Notes under the pieces: generated by a model
Database searches by the model: none
What the model saw: the letters and a program-made list of their open reading frames with translations, nothing else
Told to the model about the DNA's origin: nothing
Made by a program: the position numbers and the translations under genes
Part shown: piece after piece, positions 7,808 through 17,757 of the stretch
Position numbering within the stretch: the stretch's first letter is position 1
Layout of the letters: every line of letters starts with the position of its first letter
Assembly: GCF_041468085.1 (NCBI RefSeq)
Contig: NZ_CP121017.1
Coordinates: forward strand, 1,777,501-1,841,500
DNA length: 64,000 bases
From: Tistrella mobilis
GTDB lineage: Bacteria; Pseudomonadota; Alphaproteobacteria; Tistrellales; Tistrellaceae
Reading direction: 5' to 3'

Positions 7808-8941
7808 ATGTCGAACGTCTTCATCTCGCATGCCTCAGAGGACAAGCCCTTCGTGCTGCGGCTGGCCGTGGGGCTGCTGGCGAAGGGTATTCCGGTCTGG
7901 CTCGACAGCTGGAGCATGACGCTCGGCGATTCTCTGCGCGACGCCATCTATGACGGTCTGGAGCGGAGCGGTTTTGTCGTGGTCGTGGTGTCCGACGCGG
8001 CCATCCGCTCCGGCTGGGTCAACAGGGAGCTGAATGCGGCGCTGGCGCGGGAAGAGCAGACCGGCCGCCGTTTCGTGATCCCCATCCGGATCGACGACAC
8101 GAATATGCCGCTCAAGGTGGCGGACCGGCTTTATGCGAATTTCGCGACACGCGGCTTCTCGGAAGCCCTGGAGGATCTGGCCCGGGTGCTCGTCTCGAAA
8201 GGGGCGGCCGAGATGGCGGTCCCGCCGGAGCGGGAGGTGCTGCCGCTCCGTTTCGTCCGGCCGGTCGATCTGGACATGGCCGCACTGGAGGCAAGCTGGA
8301 AGCATATGCGCCGGCGTCATCCGGATCTGGTGCTGTCGCCCGAGCAGGTCGTCCTGGTGGAGGAGCCTGAATACGGGGCCTTGCGCCGGTCGCTGCATCA
8401 CCGCATCGACGGGATTGCACAAGACCCGGATTACACGCCCGAAGTCGAAAGACATTTGAAGGACATGAATGACCTGGCGGCCCGGCTGGAGGTTGTGCTG
8501 CGCACCGGGGTCGCAGAGCTTCTGAACCGGGGCAAAGAGATCGACGCGGTGCTGTGGTTTGCGAAGATCATCCGGGCGCGCGCCCTCTACAGGCTGTGGA
8601 CCACCAGGATGATTGCGGGCGGTCTGGGGCAGGGCTGGAGAATTGCAGCTCTGCATGACCGCAAGGATGCGTGCAGCTTTTTCGGAACGGACGATCTGGA
8701 CCTCGTCGACCTGTGGCGGGACGGGCATCGCACCGGATATTTCATCCTCTGGCTGCCGCGCCGCGACGTCGCGGATCTGTACCGCCATGGTCGGCCGCAG
8801 CGCTATTATGACGGCCTCCCGATGATGATGTCGGAGCACATCTATGTGTACCCCCAGATGCTGGCGGAGCACCTCTGTTATCCGCTGAAGACCCGCGAGC
8901 CGGTCTGGGATCTCGCCGAGGCGATCATCGGCCTCCACTGA
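7808..8941 (+). CDS. TIR-domain protein with unassigned C-terminal domain, possible NAD-cleaving effector
   Basis: A 377-residue soluble protein. Residues 1-135 form a TIR domain: VFISHASEDK near the N-terminus, VWLDSWSMTLGDSLRD, VVVVVSDAAIRSGWVNREL and VIPIRID. Glu74 in the W-x-x-REL motif is where the catalytic glutamate of NADase TIR domains lies. Residues about 135-377 match no family I recognise. They are rich in charged and aromatic residues and have no membrane segment. The start has an AGGAGG site a few bases upstream. Bacterial TIR proteins often act in anti-phage defence, but no partner sensor gene is adjacent here, so that role is inference. Confidence 0.85.
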   Translation: MSNVFISHASEDKPFVLRLAVGLLAKGIPVWLDSWSMTLGDSLRDAIYDGLERSGFVVVVVSDAAIRSGWVNRELNAALAREEQTGRRFVIPIRIDDTNMPLKVADRLYANFATRGFSEALEDLARVLVSKGAAEMAVPPEREVLPLRFVRPVDLDMAALEASWKHMRRRHPDLVLSPEQVVLVEEPEYGALRRSLHHRIDGIAQDPDYTPEVERHLKDMNDLAARLEVVLRTGVAELLNRGKEIDAVLWFAKIIRARALYRLWTTRMIAGGLGQGWRIAALHDRKDACSFFGTDDLDLVDLWRDGHRTGYFILWLPRRDVADLYRHGRPQRYYDGLPMMMSEHIYVYPQMLAEHLCYPLKTREPVWDLAEAIIGLH

Positions 8942-8962
8942 CAGCGCCTGGCGCGCGGCGGG

Positions 8963-9337
8963 TCAGGTGCCTTCGTAAAGCCGCGGCGCGCGTTCCCAGA
9001 TCAGCAGGGCGGTGCAGCCGGTGTCGCTGCGCACCTTGTGTTCCGTACCGGGGTCGTTGACCACCAGCGTGCCGGCCTCGTAGGTGCCGGCATCGTCGCT
9101 CTGGCGGCCGTCGAGAATCAGGATGGTTTCGCGGCCGGTATGGGCGTGGCGCGGCACGTCGGATCCGGGGGCGTAGCGCAGCAGCGCCGCCGCCGGGCCG
9201 CCATCGGGGCTGCGATGCAGCCAGTGGGCCTCGACCCCCGGGCGGAAGGGTTGCCAGTCCAGCGCCGCGCGGGCGGCAGGGTCGAGCAGGCCGGTGCGGA
9301 GCACGGCGGGAAGATCGGCGGCAGACGATCCGGTCAT
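8963..9337 (-). CDS. ChrR-type cupin-domain protein
   Basis: A 124-residue single-domain cupin. The metal-site pattern is PRHAHTGRETILILDG followed by YEAGTLVVNDPGTEHKV, giving two histidines and a glutamate in the first motif and a histidine in the second. This is the arrangement of ChrR-like cupins, which bind zinc or iron. It is the last gene of the leftward ureide operon, its start overlapping the preceding hydrolase by 4 bp. A role in sensing or in an enzymatic step is not clear from the sequence. Confidence 0.8.
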   Translation of the reverse strand: MTGSSAADLPAVLRTGLLDPAARAALDWQPFRPGVEAHWLHRSPDGGPAAALLRYAPGSDVPRHAHTGRETILILDGRQSDDAGTYEAGTLVVNDPGTEHKVRSDTGCTALLIWERAPRLYEGT

Positions 9338-10014
9338 GTATCGGCCCTCAATGCGGTGAGCACGGCATCTACCGGTGCCACCCAGCCGACGATGCCGGCC
9401 TGGGCGGTGATCATGGCGATGGTCGCCGCCTTGAATTCGGGGAAATAGCTGTCGGTGGCATCGGTCGCGAGCAGGCAGTCGAAGCCGCGGTCATTGGCCT
9501 CGCGCATCGTGGTCTGCACGCAGACTTCGGTGGTGACGCCGGCGAAGACCAGATGGCTGATGCCGCGGCGGGCAAGCTCGTCGCCGAGCGGGGTGGCGTG
9601 AAAGGCGCCCTTGCCGGGCTTGTCGATCACCACTTCGCCCGGCAGCGGCGCGAGTTCGGGGATGATGTCCGCCCCGGGCTCGCCGCGGATCAGAATCCGG
9701 CCCATCGGCCCCGGATCACCGATGCGCAGCGGCCCCGGCCCACGGCCATGCTTGGCCGGCGGGCAGTCCGAGAGGTCGGGCAGATGGCATTCGCGGGTGT
9801 GGAAGACCGGCAGCCTCGCCGTACGGAAGCCCTCCAGCAGGCGCCGCGTCGGCGCGATCGACGGCCGCACCCGGGTGACGTCATTGCCGAGCGACGCCCC
9901 GAAACCGCCCGGCTCCAGGAAGTCGCGCTGCATGTCGATCACGATCAGCGCCAGCCGGTCGCGCGGTGCGGTGAAGGTGCAGGGGGCGGCATCGATGGTG
10001 ATGGTGTCTGGCAT
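9334..10014 (-). CDS. isochorismatase-family cysteine hydrolase, triuret/biuret-hydrolase-like
   Basis: A 226-residue cytoplasmic amidohydrolase. The catalytic triad of the family is visible as Asp27 (VIDMQRDF), Lys132 (IDKPGKGAF) and Cys165 (TTEVCVQTT). The segments RIGDPGPMGRILIRGEPG and [13 protein letters not shown] are shared with the biuret-hydrolase-type gene at 11607, so the two are paralogues. In characterised rhizobial systems a biuret hydrolase and a triuret hydrolase are such a pair, which makes triuret hydrolase (TrtA) the leading guess here. The gene lies 18 bp after the transporter ATPase gene. Confidence 0.85.
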   Translation of the reverse strand: MPDTITIDAAPCTFTAPRDRLALIVIDMQRDFLEPGGFGASLGNDVTRVRPSIAPTRRLLEGFRTARLPVFHTRECHLPDLSDCPPAKHGRGPGPLRIGDPGPMGRILIRGEPGADIIPELAPLPGEVVIDKPGKGAFHATPLGDELARRGISHLVFAGVTTEVCVQTTMREANDRGFDCLLATDATDSYFPEFKAATIAMITAQAGIVGWVAPVDAVLTALRADT

Positions 10015-10032
10015 GGGGGGACAGGGCTCCCG

Positions 10033-11606
<1,574 letters not shown>

Positions 11607-11610
<4 letters not shown>

Positions 11611-12299
11611 GGCAGGGCCTCGATGAACGCGGCGGAATTCGAGACCGAGCCGAAGACGCCGCCCTGCATCTTGATCATCCGGATCGCATGGTCGTGATTG
11701 GCGCGGTCGGTGGCGCCGCAGCAGTCTTCCAGCAGCAGGCATTCGAATCCGCGGTCATTGGCCTCGCGCATCGTGGTGTGCACGCAGACATCGGTGGTGA
11801 TGCCGGTGAGCACGATGTTGCGGATGCCGCGGGTGTGCAGGATCAGCTCAAGATCGGTGGCGCAGAACGAGCCCTTGCCCGGCTTGTCGATCACGGGTTC
11901 GCCCGGCAGCGGTGCCAGTTCGGGAATGATCTCCCAGCCGGGCTCTCCACGAACCAGGATCCGGCCGCAGGGGCCCGGATCGCCGATGCCGGCGCCGATG
12001 CGCTGCGACCGCCAGAGCTTGTTGGCCGGCAGGTCGGAAAGATCCGGGCGATGACCTTCGCGGGTGTGGATGATGTGATAGCCCCGGGCCCGCATCGCGG
12101 CCAGCACCGCCCCGATCGGCCCGATCGGAGCGCGGGTCAGCGACAGGTCATAGCCCATCTTGTCGACATAGCCGCCGACCCCGCAGAAATCGGTCTGCAT
12201 GTCGATGATGATCAGCGCGGTGTTGGCGGGCAGAAGCCTGCCGTCGAACGGCCAGGGATAGGGGTCGCCGGGGATGGTTCTGAGATCGGTCGCGGTCAT
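11607..12299 (-). CDS. biuH: biuret hydrolase-type cysteine amidohydrolase
   Basis: A 230-residue isochorismatase-family enzyme expected to cleave biuret to allophanate and ammonia in the cytoplasm. Asp33, Lys139 and Cys172 have the same spacing as the triad of characterised rhizobial biuret hydrolase. The N-terminus ([11 protein letters not shown]), the [20 protein letters not shown] block and LEDCCGATD are features I recall from that enzyme. The ATG at 12299 overlaps the formamidase stop in an ATGA, which fixes the start, and its own stop overlaps the next gene the same way. Family assignment is firm; substrate is by similarity. Confidence 0.87.
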
Positions 12300-13348
12300 T
12301 CGGCGGCATCCTTGCGGGCGGTGGAGGCGGGGTTGGCCGGCAGTGCGGGGGCCGGGCGCGGGGTATAGCTGCGCGCGGGGGCGGGGAAGCCGAAGGCGGT
12401 GCCGTCCACCGTCTTCACCTCCGCCTCCCAGGGCAGGCGGTAGCGGCCGGCGGCCAGATCGGTCATGAAGGTGTAGGGGCAGTCGCCGGCCCCGCCCTTG
12501 ACCGCGACATAGCCGCGATGGCCCAGCTGGTAGATGTTGTTCTCCACCCCCCAATGGAGCCGGGCTTCGCGGATCAGGTCGGGGCGCAGTTCGGCGGCGA
12601 CGATTTCGTCGGGAATACCGCCGCCGCGGGCGATCACGGTGCCGTCGGCATCGCAGATCATCGCCTCGCCCATGGAATTGAAGGTGCCGTCGCTTCCCGA
12701 AAGGCAGACCGAGGCGGTGGCCATCAGATTGCAGAAGGCATTGGCCTGGTTGGTGATGTCCCAGGCGTGACGGATCGGCGCGGTATAGCCGGCGGTGCGG
12801 ATCATGATTTCCGCCCCCTTATAGGCGCATTCCCGGGCCATCTCCGGGAACATGCCGTCGTGGCAGATGATCAGCGCCAGCTTTGCGCCCTTCGGCCCCT
12901 CGATCACCGGAATACCCAGATCACCCGGCTCCCAGGGCTCGACCGGCACCCAGGGATGCATCTTGCGGTAGTAAAGGCGGATGCTGCCAGTGTCGTCGAT
13001 GATGATGCCGGTGTTGTAGGGCATGGACCCCGGGTTGCGCTCCATGATCGAGAAGCAGCCCCAGATGGTGTGGGTCCGGCAGGCTTCGGCAAAAGCCGCC
13101 ACTTCCGGGCCATCCAGATCGCAGAGGATCTCGTCGCGGATGTCCATCGACAGGCCGTGGAGCGCATATTCGGGGAAAACCACCAGATCCATGCCCGGCA
13201 TCGAGCGGCGGGCCTTGGCGACCAGCTCCACGATCCGCCCGGTCTGGCGGGCGATATCGGCCGCGTTCGCGATCCGGGGCAGCTGCAGCTGAACCAGGCC
13301 GATCACCACGCCGGCAGGCGATTTGTTGAGACCTCCGAGGCCGTTCAT
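12296..13348 (-). CDS. amiF: formamidase (aliphatic amidase/nitrilase family)
   Basis: A 350-residue nitrilase-superfamily enzyme, the usual length for AmiF, which hydrolyses formamide to formate and ammonia. The catalytic triad is Glu60 ([10 protein letters not shown]), Lys129 (YYRKMHPW) and Cys162 ([11 protein letters not shown]). [21 protein letters not shown] and [17 protein letters not shown] match the formamidase subgroup rather than broader amidases. It begins 49 bp after the permease gene and overlaps the biuret-hydrolase-type gene by 4 bp. In this operon it may remove a formyl or formamide group, but only formamidase activity is known for the family. Confidence 0.9.
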   Translation of the reverse strand: MNGLGGLNKSPAGVVIGLVQLQLPRIANAADIARQTGRIVELVAKARRSMPGMDLVVFPEYALHGLSMDIRDEILCDLDGPEVAAFAEACRTHTIWGCFSIMERNPGSMPYNTGIIIDDTGSIRLYYRKMHPWVPVEPWEPGDLGIPVIEGPKGAKLALIICHDGMFPEMARECAYKGAEIMIRTAGYTAPIRHAWDITNQANAFCNLMATASVCLSGSDGTFNSMGEAMICDADGTVIARGGGIPDEIVAAELRPDLIREARLHWGVENNIYQLGHRGYVAVKGGAGDCPYTFMTDLAAGRYRLPWEAEVKTVDGTAFGFPAPARSYTPRPAPALPANPASTARKDAAE

Positions 13349-13397
13349 GGGGACAGGCTCCTTTTGAAGGGGGGCGGCGGGTGGCGACCGGCCGGGG

Positions 13398-14324
13398 TCA
13401 GCGGGTGACCGACAGCTCGCCCGGCGCGCCCGCCAGCCGGCGGCGCGACGAGGAGGCGAGAACCATGATCACCAGGGTCAGCAGATAGGGCGCGGCATTG
13501 AACAGGTAGTAGCCCTGGGTGACGCCCACCGCCTGCAGCGCCGGGCCAAGCGCGCTGGCGCCGCCGAAGAGCAGTGCGGCATAGAAGCACCACATCGGGT
13601 TCCAGCGGGCGAAGATGACCAGCGCCACCGCGGTGATGCCCTGGCCGCTCGACAGGCCTTCATTCCAGCTGCCGGGGTAGTAGAGCGACAGAAAGGCACC
13701 GCCGACGCCGGCCAGGAAGCCGCCGGTCATGGTCGCCCACATCCGCACCCGGTCGGGGTCGTAGCCCATGGCGCGGGCGGCATCGGCGCTGTCGCCGGCC
13801 ATGCGGATGATCAGCCCCCAGCGGGTGGCGCGGAAGGCCCAGAGCATCGCGACCGCCAGCAGGGCGCCGATCACGAACAGCACGTTCACCTCCAGCGCCG
13901 CGCGGATCTGCGGCACCTCGCTCCAGAAGCCCAGGCTGATCGCAGGCAGATGCGGGGCGGTGGGCTGGATGAAGGGCTTGCCCAGGAAGAAGGCGAGGCC
14001 GGTGCCGAGCAGCATCAGCGCAATGCCGACCGCGATGTCGTTGACCCGCGGCAGGGCGCAGATCAGCGCGTGCAGCAGGCCGAAGACCATGCCGGCAAGC
14101 CCCGCGACCAGCACGCCCGCCCAGGGCGACCCGGTCGCCCAGGCGGTGCCGTAGCCGCTCATCGCCCCCATCACCAGCGTGCCTTCCAGGCCGAGATTGA
14201 TCCGGCCGCTCTTCTCGGTCAGGCATTCGCCCAGGCTGACGAAGAGGAAGGGGGTGGAGATGCGGATCGCGCCTGCGATCACCGCCAGAGGTACGCCCCA
14301 CCAGCCGAGAGCCGCGTCTTCCAT
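13398..14324 (-). CDS. BMP-type ABC importer permease (second subunit)
   Basis: Inner-membrane permease of 308 residues of the BPD_transp_2 group, with about eight to nine hydrophobic spans. ECLTEKSGRINLGLEGTLVMGA near the N-terminus and GDSADAARAMGYDP in the large cytoplasmic loop are typical of nucleoside/simple-sugar (NupQ-like) permeases. I place the start at the ATG at 14324, 4 bp after the stop of the upstream permease. An upstream in-frame start would add 28 arginine- and proline-rich residues with no membrane character. Confidence 0.9.
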   Translation of the reverse strand: MEDAALGWWGVPLAVIAGAIRISTPFLFVSLGECLTEKSGRINLGLEGTLVMGAMSGYGTAWATGSPWAGVLVAGLAGMVFGLLHALICALPRVNDIAVGIALMLLGTGLAFFLGKPFIQPTAPHLPAISLGFWSEVPQIRAALEVNVLFVIGALLAVAMLWAFRATRWGLIIRMAGDSADAARAMGYDPDRVRMWATMTGGFLAGVGGAFLSLYYPGSWNEGLSSGQGITAVALVIFARWNPMWCFYAALLFGGASALGPALQAVGVTQGYYLFNAAPYLLTLVIMVLASSSRRRLAGAPGELSVTR

Positions 14325-14328
14325 GGGA

Positions 14329-15447
14329 TCAGGCCTTTCCGGTGCCGGCCGGCGCCGCGGGGGCGGCAGTGCGGCGCAAGGGGAGAGAGGGCAGGCGCAG
14401 CCGGCCATAGAGGGTTTCGCTGGCCAGCAGCACCACGAACAGGATGCCCTGCAGCACCAGAACCGTGGCGTCGGGCAGGTCCAGCCGGCGCTGGAGCAGG
14501 CCGCCGCTGGCGCCGATCCCGCCCATCAGGATCGCGACCGGGATGATGGCGAGCGGGTTCTGGCGGGCGAGGAAGGCGACCAGAATGCCGGTGAAGCCAT
14601 AACCGGCCGCCAGGGTGGCATTGGCCCGGCCGTGGACGGCTGCGACCTCCACCATGCCGGCGAGCCCGGCGGCGGCCCCGCCGATCATGGTGACGGCGAC
14701 GATCAGCCCGCCCACCGGCAGACCGGCGGCCCGGCCGGCGCGGACATTGCCGCCGACCATGCGCGCCGCGAAGCCGAAGGTGGTCTTGAACATCAGCACC
14801 CAGGCGGCCAGGCAGAAGACGACGCCGATCACGAAGCCCCAATGCACATCCATGCCCGGCATGTCGCCGATCATAAAGCCGTCGCCGATCGCGGGGGTGG
14901 AGGGCTTGTTCAGGCTGGCCGGATCGCGCATCGGGCCTTCGACCATGTGGTTCAGCACCGCGATCGCGATGTAGACCATCAGCAGGCTGGAAATCGTCTC
15001 GCTGACGCCGCGGGCATGGCGCAGCCCGCCGGCGATGCCGATCCAGGCCGCACCGGCCGCCATGCCGGCCGCCGCCATGGCCAGCTGCACCACCAGCACC
15101 GGCGCGCCGGCATCGGCCAGCGGCAGGCCTGCGGCCATGGCCGCAAGCCCGCCCAGCACCAGGGCCCCCTCGGCCCCGATCACCACCAGCCCCATCTGGG
15201 CGGGCAGGGCGGTGCACAGCGCCACCAGCAGCAGCGGCGCGGCACGCTGAAGCGTGTTCTGCCACGAGAACCATGTGCCGAAGGCACCGCGATACATCAG
15301 CTGGTACAGCTCGATCGGATCCACCCCCACCGCCGCCACGAAGGCGCCGAACAGCACCATGCTGACGGCCACCGCCAGCATGGGGATGGCGACGGCTTCG
15401 GCCGCCTGCCGGAGTTTCGGGTCCGAAATGGTCCGGGCCTGGGACAT
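14329..15447 (-). CDS. BMP-type ABC importer permease (first subunit)
   Basis: Inner-membrane permease of 372 residues, BPD_transp_2 group. It has an N-terminal span near residues 18-40, the PAQMGLVVIGAEGALVLG motif of NupP-like proteins, and a conserved TTFGFAARMVGGNVRAGRAAGLP cytoplasmic loop (key feature AR..G.N..AA...G). It follows the binding-protein gene by 57 bp and precedes the partner permease directly. Together they should form the channel of the importer. Confidence 0.9.
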   Translation of the reverse strand: MSQARTISDPKLRQAAEAVAIPMLAVAVSMVLFGAFVAAVGVDPIELYQLMYRGAFGTWFSWQNTLQRAAPLLLVALCTALPAQMGLVVIGAEGALVLGGLAAMAAGLPLADAGAPVLVVQLAMAAAGMAAGAAWIGIAGGLRHARGVSETISSLLMVYIAIAVLNHMVEGPMRDPASLNKPSTPAIGDGFMIGDMPGMDVHWGFVIGVVFCLAAWVLMFKTTFGFAARMVGGNVRAGRAAGLPVGGLIVAVTMIGGAAAGLAGMVEVAAVHGRANATLAAGYGFTGILVAFLARQNPLAIIPVAILMGGIGASGGLLQRRLDLPDATVLVLQGILFVVLLASETLYGRLRLPSLPLRRTAAPAAPAGTGKA

Positions 15448-15504
15448 GGTGCTGCGGATCTTCCTGACGGCGACGGGAACGGGGAGGGAAGGGGCGGAAG
15501 CCGG

Positions 15505-16632
15505 TCAGGCGGTGGCGCCGATCACGCCTTCGACCAGATAATCCATCTTCTCAAGCTCGATATCCGTCTGGCCGCGGGTGGTGCCTTCCGCGATCACCGT
15601 GCCACCCTTGTTGTCCTTGACCGGCCCCTTGAAGATCGCGAAATCCCCGGCCATGAACCGTGCCTTGACCGCATCGGCCGCGGCGCGCCCCGCCTCGGGC
15701 GCCGCCGCGCCATAGGCCGAGGTCTTGACGATGCCTTCCTTCAGCCCGCCGCGGACCAGAGAGGGGATGTCGGTGCCGGCCAGCGCGTCCTTCACGAAGC
15801 GGGGATAAAGGCTCTCCCAGTTCCACTCGGCGCCGGTCAGATAGCCCTTGGGCGCCAGCGGCGCCTGGCTGGCGTGATAGCCGCAGGTGAACATGCCCCG
15901 ACGTTCGGCGGTCTCCACCACCACCTTGGGGCTGTCGACATGGCAGGTCACGGCGTCGGCGCCCTGATCGGCCAGGCTGTTGGTGGCCTCGGCTTCCTTC
16001 ACCGGCATCGACCAGTCGCCGGTGAAGATCACCTGGGTGGTGATGGTGGGGTCGACCGACCGGGCGCCCAGCGTGAAGGCATTGATGTTGCGCAGCACCT
16101 GCGGGATCGGCTTGGCGGCGACAAAGCCCAGCTTCTTCGTCTTCGAGGCATGGCCGGCCACGACGCCCGACAGATATTGCGCCTCGTCGATATAACCGAA
16201 ATAGCTGTGGGCGTTCTTCGGGTGCCCCTCGGCCCAGAGACCGCCGCAATGCAGGAAGGTCACGTCGGGATACTTCTCCGCCATCTTCATCACATGCGGA
16301 TCGTAATAGCCGAAGGAGGTGGGGAAGATCAGTTCGGCGCCGTCGAGATTGATCATGCTCTCGATGGTCTTCTGGACCTCGATCGTCTCGGGCACGTTTT
16401 CTTCTTCCAGCACCGTGACGTTCGGGAAGGCCGCCTTCACCGCCGCGGCGCCCTGGGCATGGGCCTGGTTGTAGCCGAAATCGTCGCGCGGCCCGACATA
16501 GATGAAGCCGACCGTCAGCTTGCCGGCCGCCAGCGCCCGCCGGAAGGGCAGGCCGGACACAGCGCCGAGCAGACCGAGCGCACCTGCGCCCTTGAGCAGC
16601 GTGCGACGGTTGAGGGAGAGATCATGGGCCAT
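15505..16632 (-). CDS. BMP/Bmp-family ABC substrate-binding protein, Tat-exported
   Basis: A 375-residue periplasmic binding protein. The N-terminus is a twin-arginine signal (NRRTLLKGAGALGLLG, cleavage near LAAG). The mature protein opens with KLTVGFIYVGPRDDFGYNQAH, the standard start of the BMP (PnrA/Med) family, which binds nucleosides and related small ring compounds. The ATG at 16632 is chosen because it has a GAGGAGG site upstream and leads straight into the signal. It is the first gene of the leftward ureide operon, facing the GntR gene across an AT-rich regulatory region. Confidence 0.92.
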   Translation of the reverse strand: MAHDLSLNRRTLLKGAGALGLLGAVSGLPFRRALAAGKLTVGFIYVGPRDDFGYNQAHAQGAAAVKAAFPNVTVLEEENVPETIEVQKTIESMINLDGAELIFPTSFGYYDPHVMKMAEKYPDVTFLHCGGLWAEGHPKNAHSYFGYIDEAQYLSGVVAGHASKTKKLGFVAAKPIPQVLRNINAFTLGARSVDPTITTQVIFTGDWSMPVKEAEATNSLADQGADAVTCHVDSPKVVVETAERRGMFTCGYHASQAPLAPKGYLTGAEWNWESLYPRFVKDALAGTDIPSLVRGGLKEGIVKTSAYGAAAPEAGRAAADAVKARFMAGDFAIFKGPVKDNKGGTVIAEGTTRGQTDIELEKMDYLVEGVIGATA

Positions 16633-16835
16633 GACGTAAGCATCCTCCTCGGGACGGACGGGCTGTGGTGCCTGATCGGCGGCGCCTGACGACGAAAGGG
16701 TCTGCCTGGCCGTCCGCAAGCCGCGTGCCAAGCGGTTTGATCCGTCACAAAAACTTGATTCAAAAGGATAAAGCCTGCCGAAGCGCCAGGACGGGCGAGG
16801 CTGTCGGCATGTGGATGATCATTTTTTATGCGTTG

Positions 16836-16847
16836 ATTGCATGCAAT
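16836..16847. promoter_or_regulatory. GntR operator candidate 1
   Basis: The perfect 12-bp palindrome ATTGCATGCAAT lies in the AT-rich divergent region. Its core TTGCATGCAA recurs 130 bp away. FCD-type GntR regulators bind short palindromes of this size, so it is a likely binding site of the adjacent regulator. Confidence 0.6.
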
Positions 16848-16966
16848 GATTATTATTTAGGCATAAATGGCAATGATCCCCGGATATCCCTGGAAGACCT
16901 TCGGAACAGGACGATCTAATAATTTGTTTTAAATGAGAAAAATAAGGAATTTGCCCAATTGGCATC

Positions 16967-16976
16967 TTGCATGCAA
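16967..16976. promoter_or_regulatory. GntR operator candidate 2
   Basis: TTGCATGCAA repeats the core of operator candidate 1 exactly. It ends 46 bp before the GntR start codon, a position suited to autoregulation. The 130-bp spacing between centres would allow looping between two bound dimers. Confidence 0.6.
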
Positions 16977-17022
16977 ACTCGCATGCAGCCCCTGGCCCCC
17001 TATCCGCAGCCGAAGGCCCCCG

Positions 17023-17757
17023 ATGACCGATCAGACCCGACCCGCCACCGACGGCCCGCCGGGCGGGCTGCGCCGCAGCCTGGCCGACACCCTTGCCCGT
17101 GCGATTGCCGACGACATCATCGAAGGCCGGCTGCTGCCGGGCATGCGGCTGGACGAGCATGAACTTGCCGCCCGATTCGATGTCTCACGCACGCCGGTGC
17201 GTGAAGCCCTGGGCCAGGTCTGCGCCATGGGCCTGGCCGAACGCCGGCCCAATCGCGGCGTGCTGGTGATGGTGATGTCCGAGGCCCGGCTTGAAGAGAT
17301 GTTCGTGGCCATGGCCGAGCTTGAGGCCGCCGCGGCGCGGCTGGCCGCCCTGCACATGACCGGGGCCGAACGCCGCGGGCTGGAAGCGCTGCATCTGGAA
17401 AGCGCCGCCGCGGTGCGTGCCGGCGCGACCGACGACTATGCCGCCTTCAACACCCGCTTCCACCAGGCGATCTATGCCGGCGCCCATAACTCCTATCTGG
17501 AGGAGCTGGTCGGGCTGACCCGCAAGCGCCTGGCGCCCTTCCGCCGCGCCCAGTTCAATGTTCTGGGCCGGCTTGCCTCGTCCTGCGAGGAACATGACCG
17601 GATGGTGCAGGCGATCCTGCGCGGTGATGCCGAGGCCGCCGCCGCCGAAACCCGCGCCCATGTGCTGACGGTCAGTGCCGCTTCCGTCGCCTATGTCGGC
17701 ACCCGCGCCCGCAGCACCGCCAGACCCGACCAGCCCGTTGAGGACCCCGCCCGATGA
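17023..17757 (+). CDS. GntR-family (FCD subgroup) transcriptional regulator
   Basis: A 244-residue regulator. Residues about 15-80 form the winged helix (LADTLARAIADDIIEGRLLPGMRL, then FDVSRTPVREAL). The rest is an all-helical FCD ligand-binding domain with the expected metal-site histidines (FNTRFHQAIYAGAHN, plus a C-terminal AETRAHV). The ATG at 17023 is preferred because an upstream frame start would add 30 unusual residues and cover operator candidate 2. Its stop overlaps the allophanate hydrolase start by 4 bp. It most likely senses a ureide intermediate and controls both transcripts. Confidence 0.9.
   Translation: MTDQTRPATDGPPGGLRRSLADTLARAIADDIIEGRLLPGMRLDEHELAARFDVSRTPVREALGQVCAMGLAERRPNRGVLVMVMSEARLEEMFVAMAELEAAAARLAALHMTGAERRGLEALHLESAAAVRAGATDDYAAFNTRFHQAIYAGAHNSYLEELVGLTRKRLAPFRRAQFNVLGRLASSCEEHDRMVQAILRGDAEAAAAETRAHVLTVSAASVAYVGTRARSTARPDQPVEDPAR

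Larger units (their letters stand above)
16633..17022. other. 390-bp divergent intergenic region of the ureide locus
   Basis: No gene is seen here. The part at about 16810-16965 is strikingly AT-rich against a high-GC background, as expected for a shared promoter region. It holds two identical palindromes annotated separately and a further GCATGC at 16981-16986 close to the GntR start. Candidate sigma-70 boxes are weak, so I do not call a promoter position. Confidence 0.7.

Noticed and set aside
14179-16689. An 836-codon open frame on the + strand.
   Set aside because: It is antisense to two permeases and the BMP protein, all of which have clear family motifs and 4-bp coupling.
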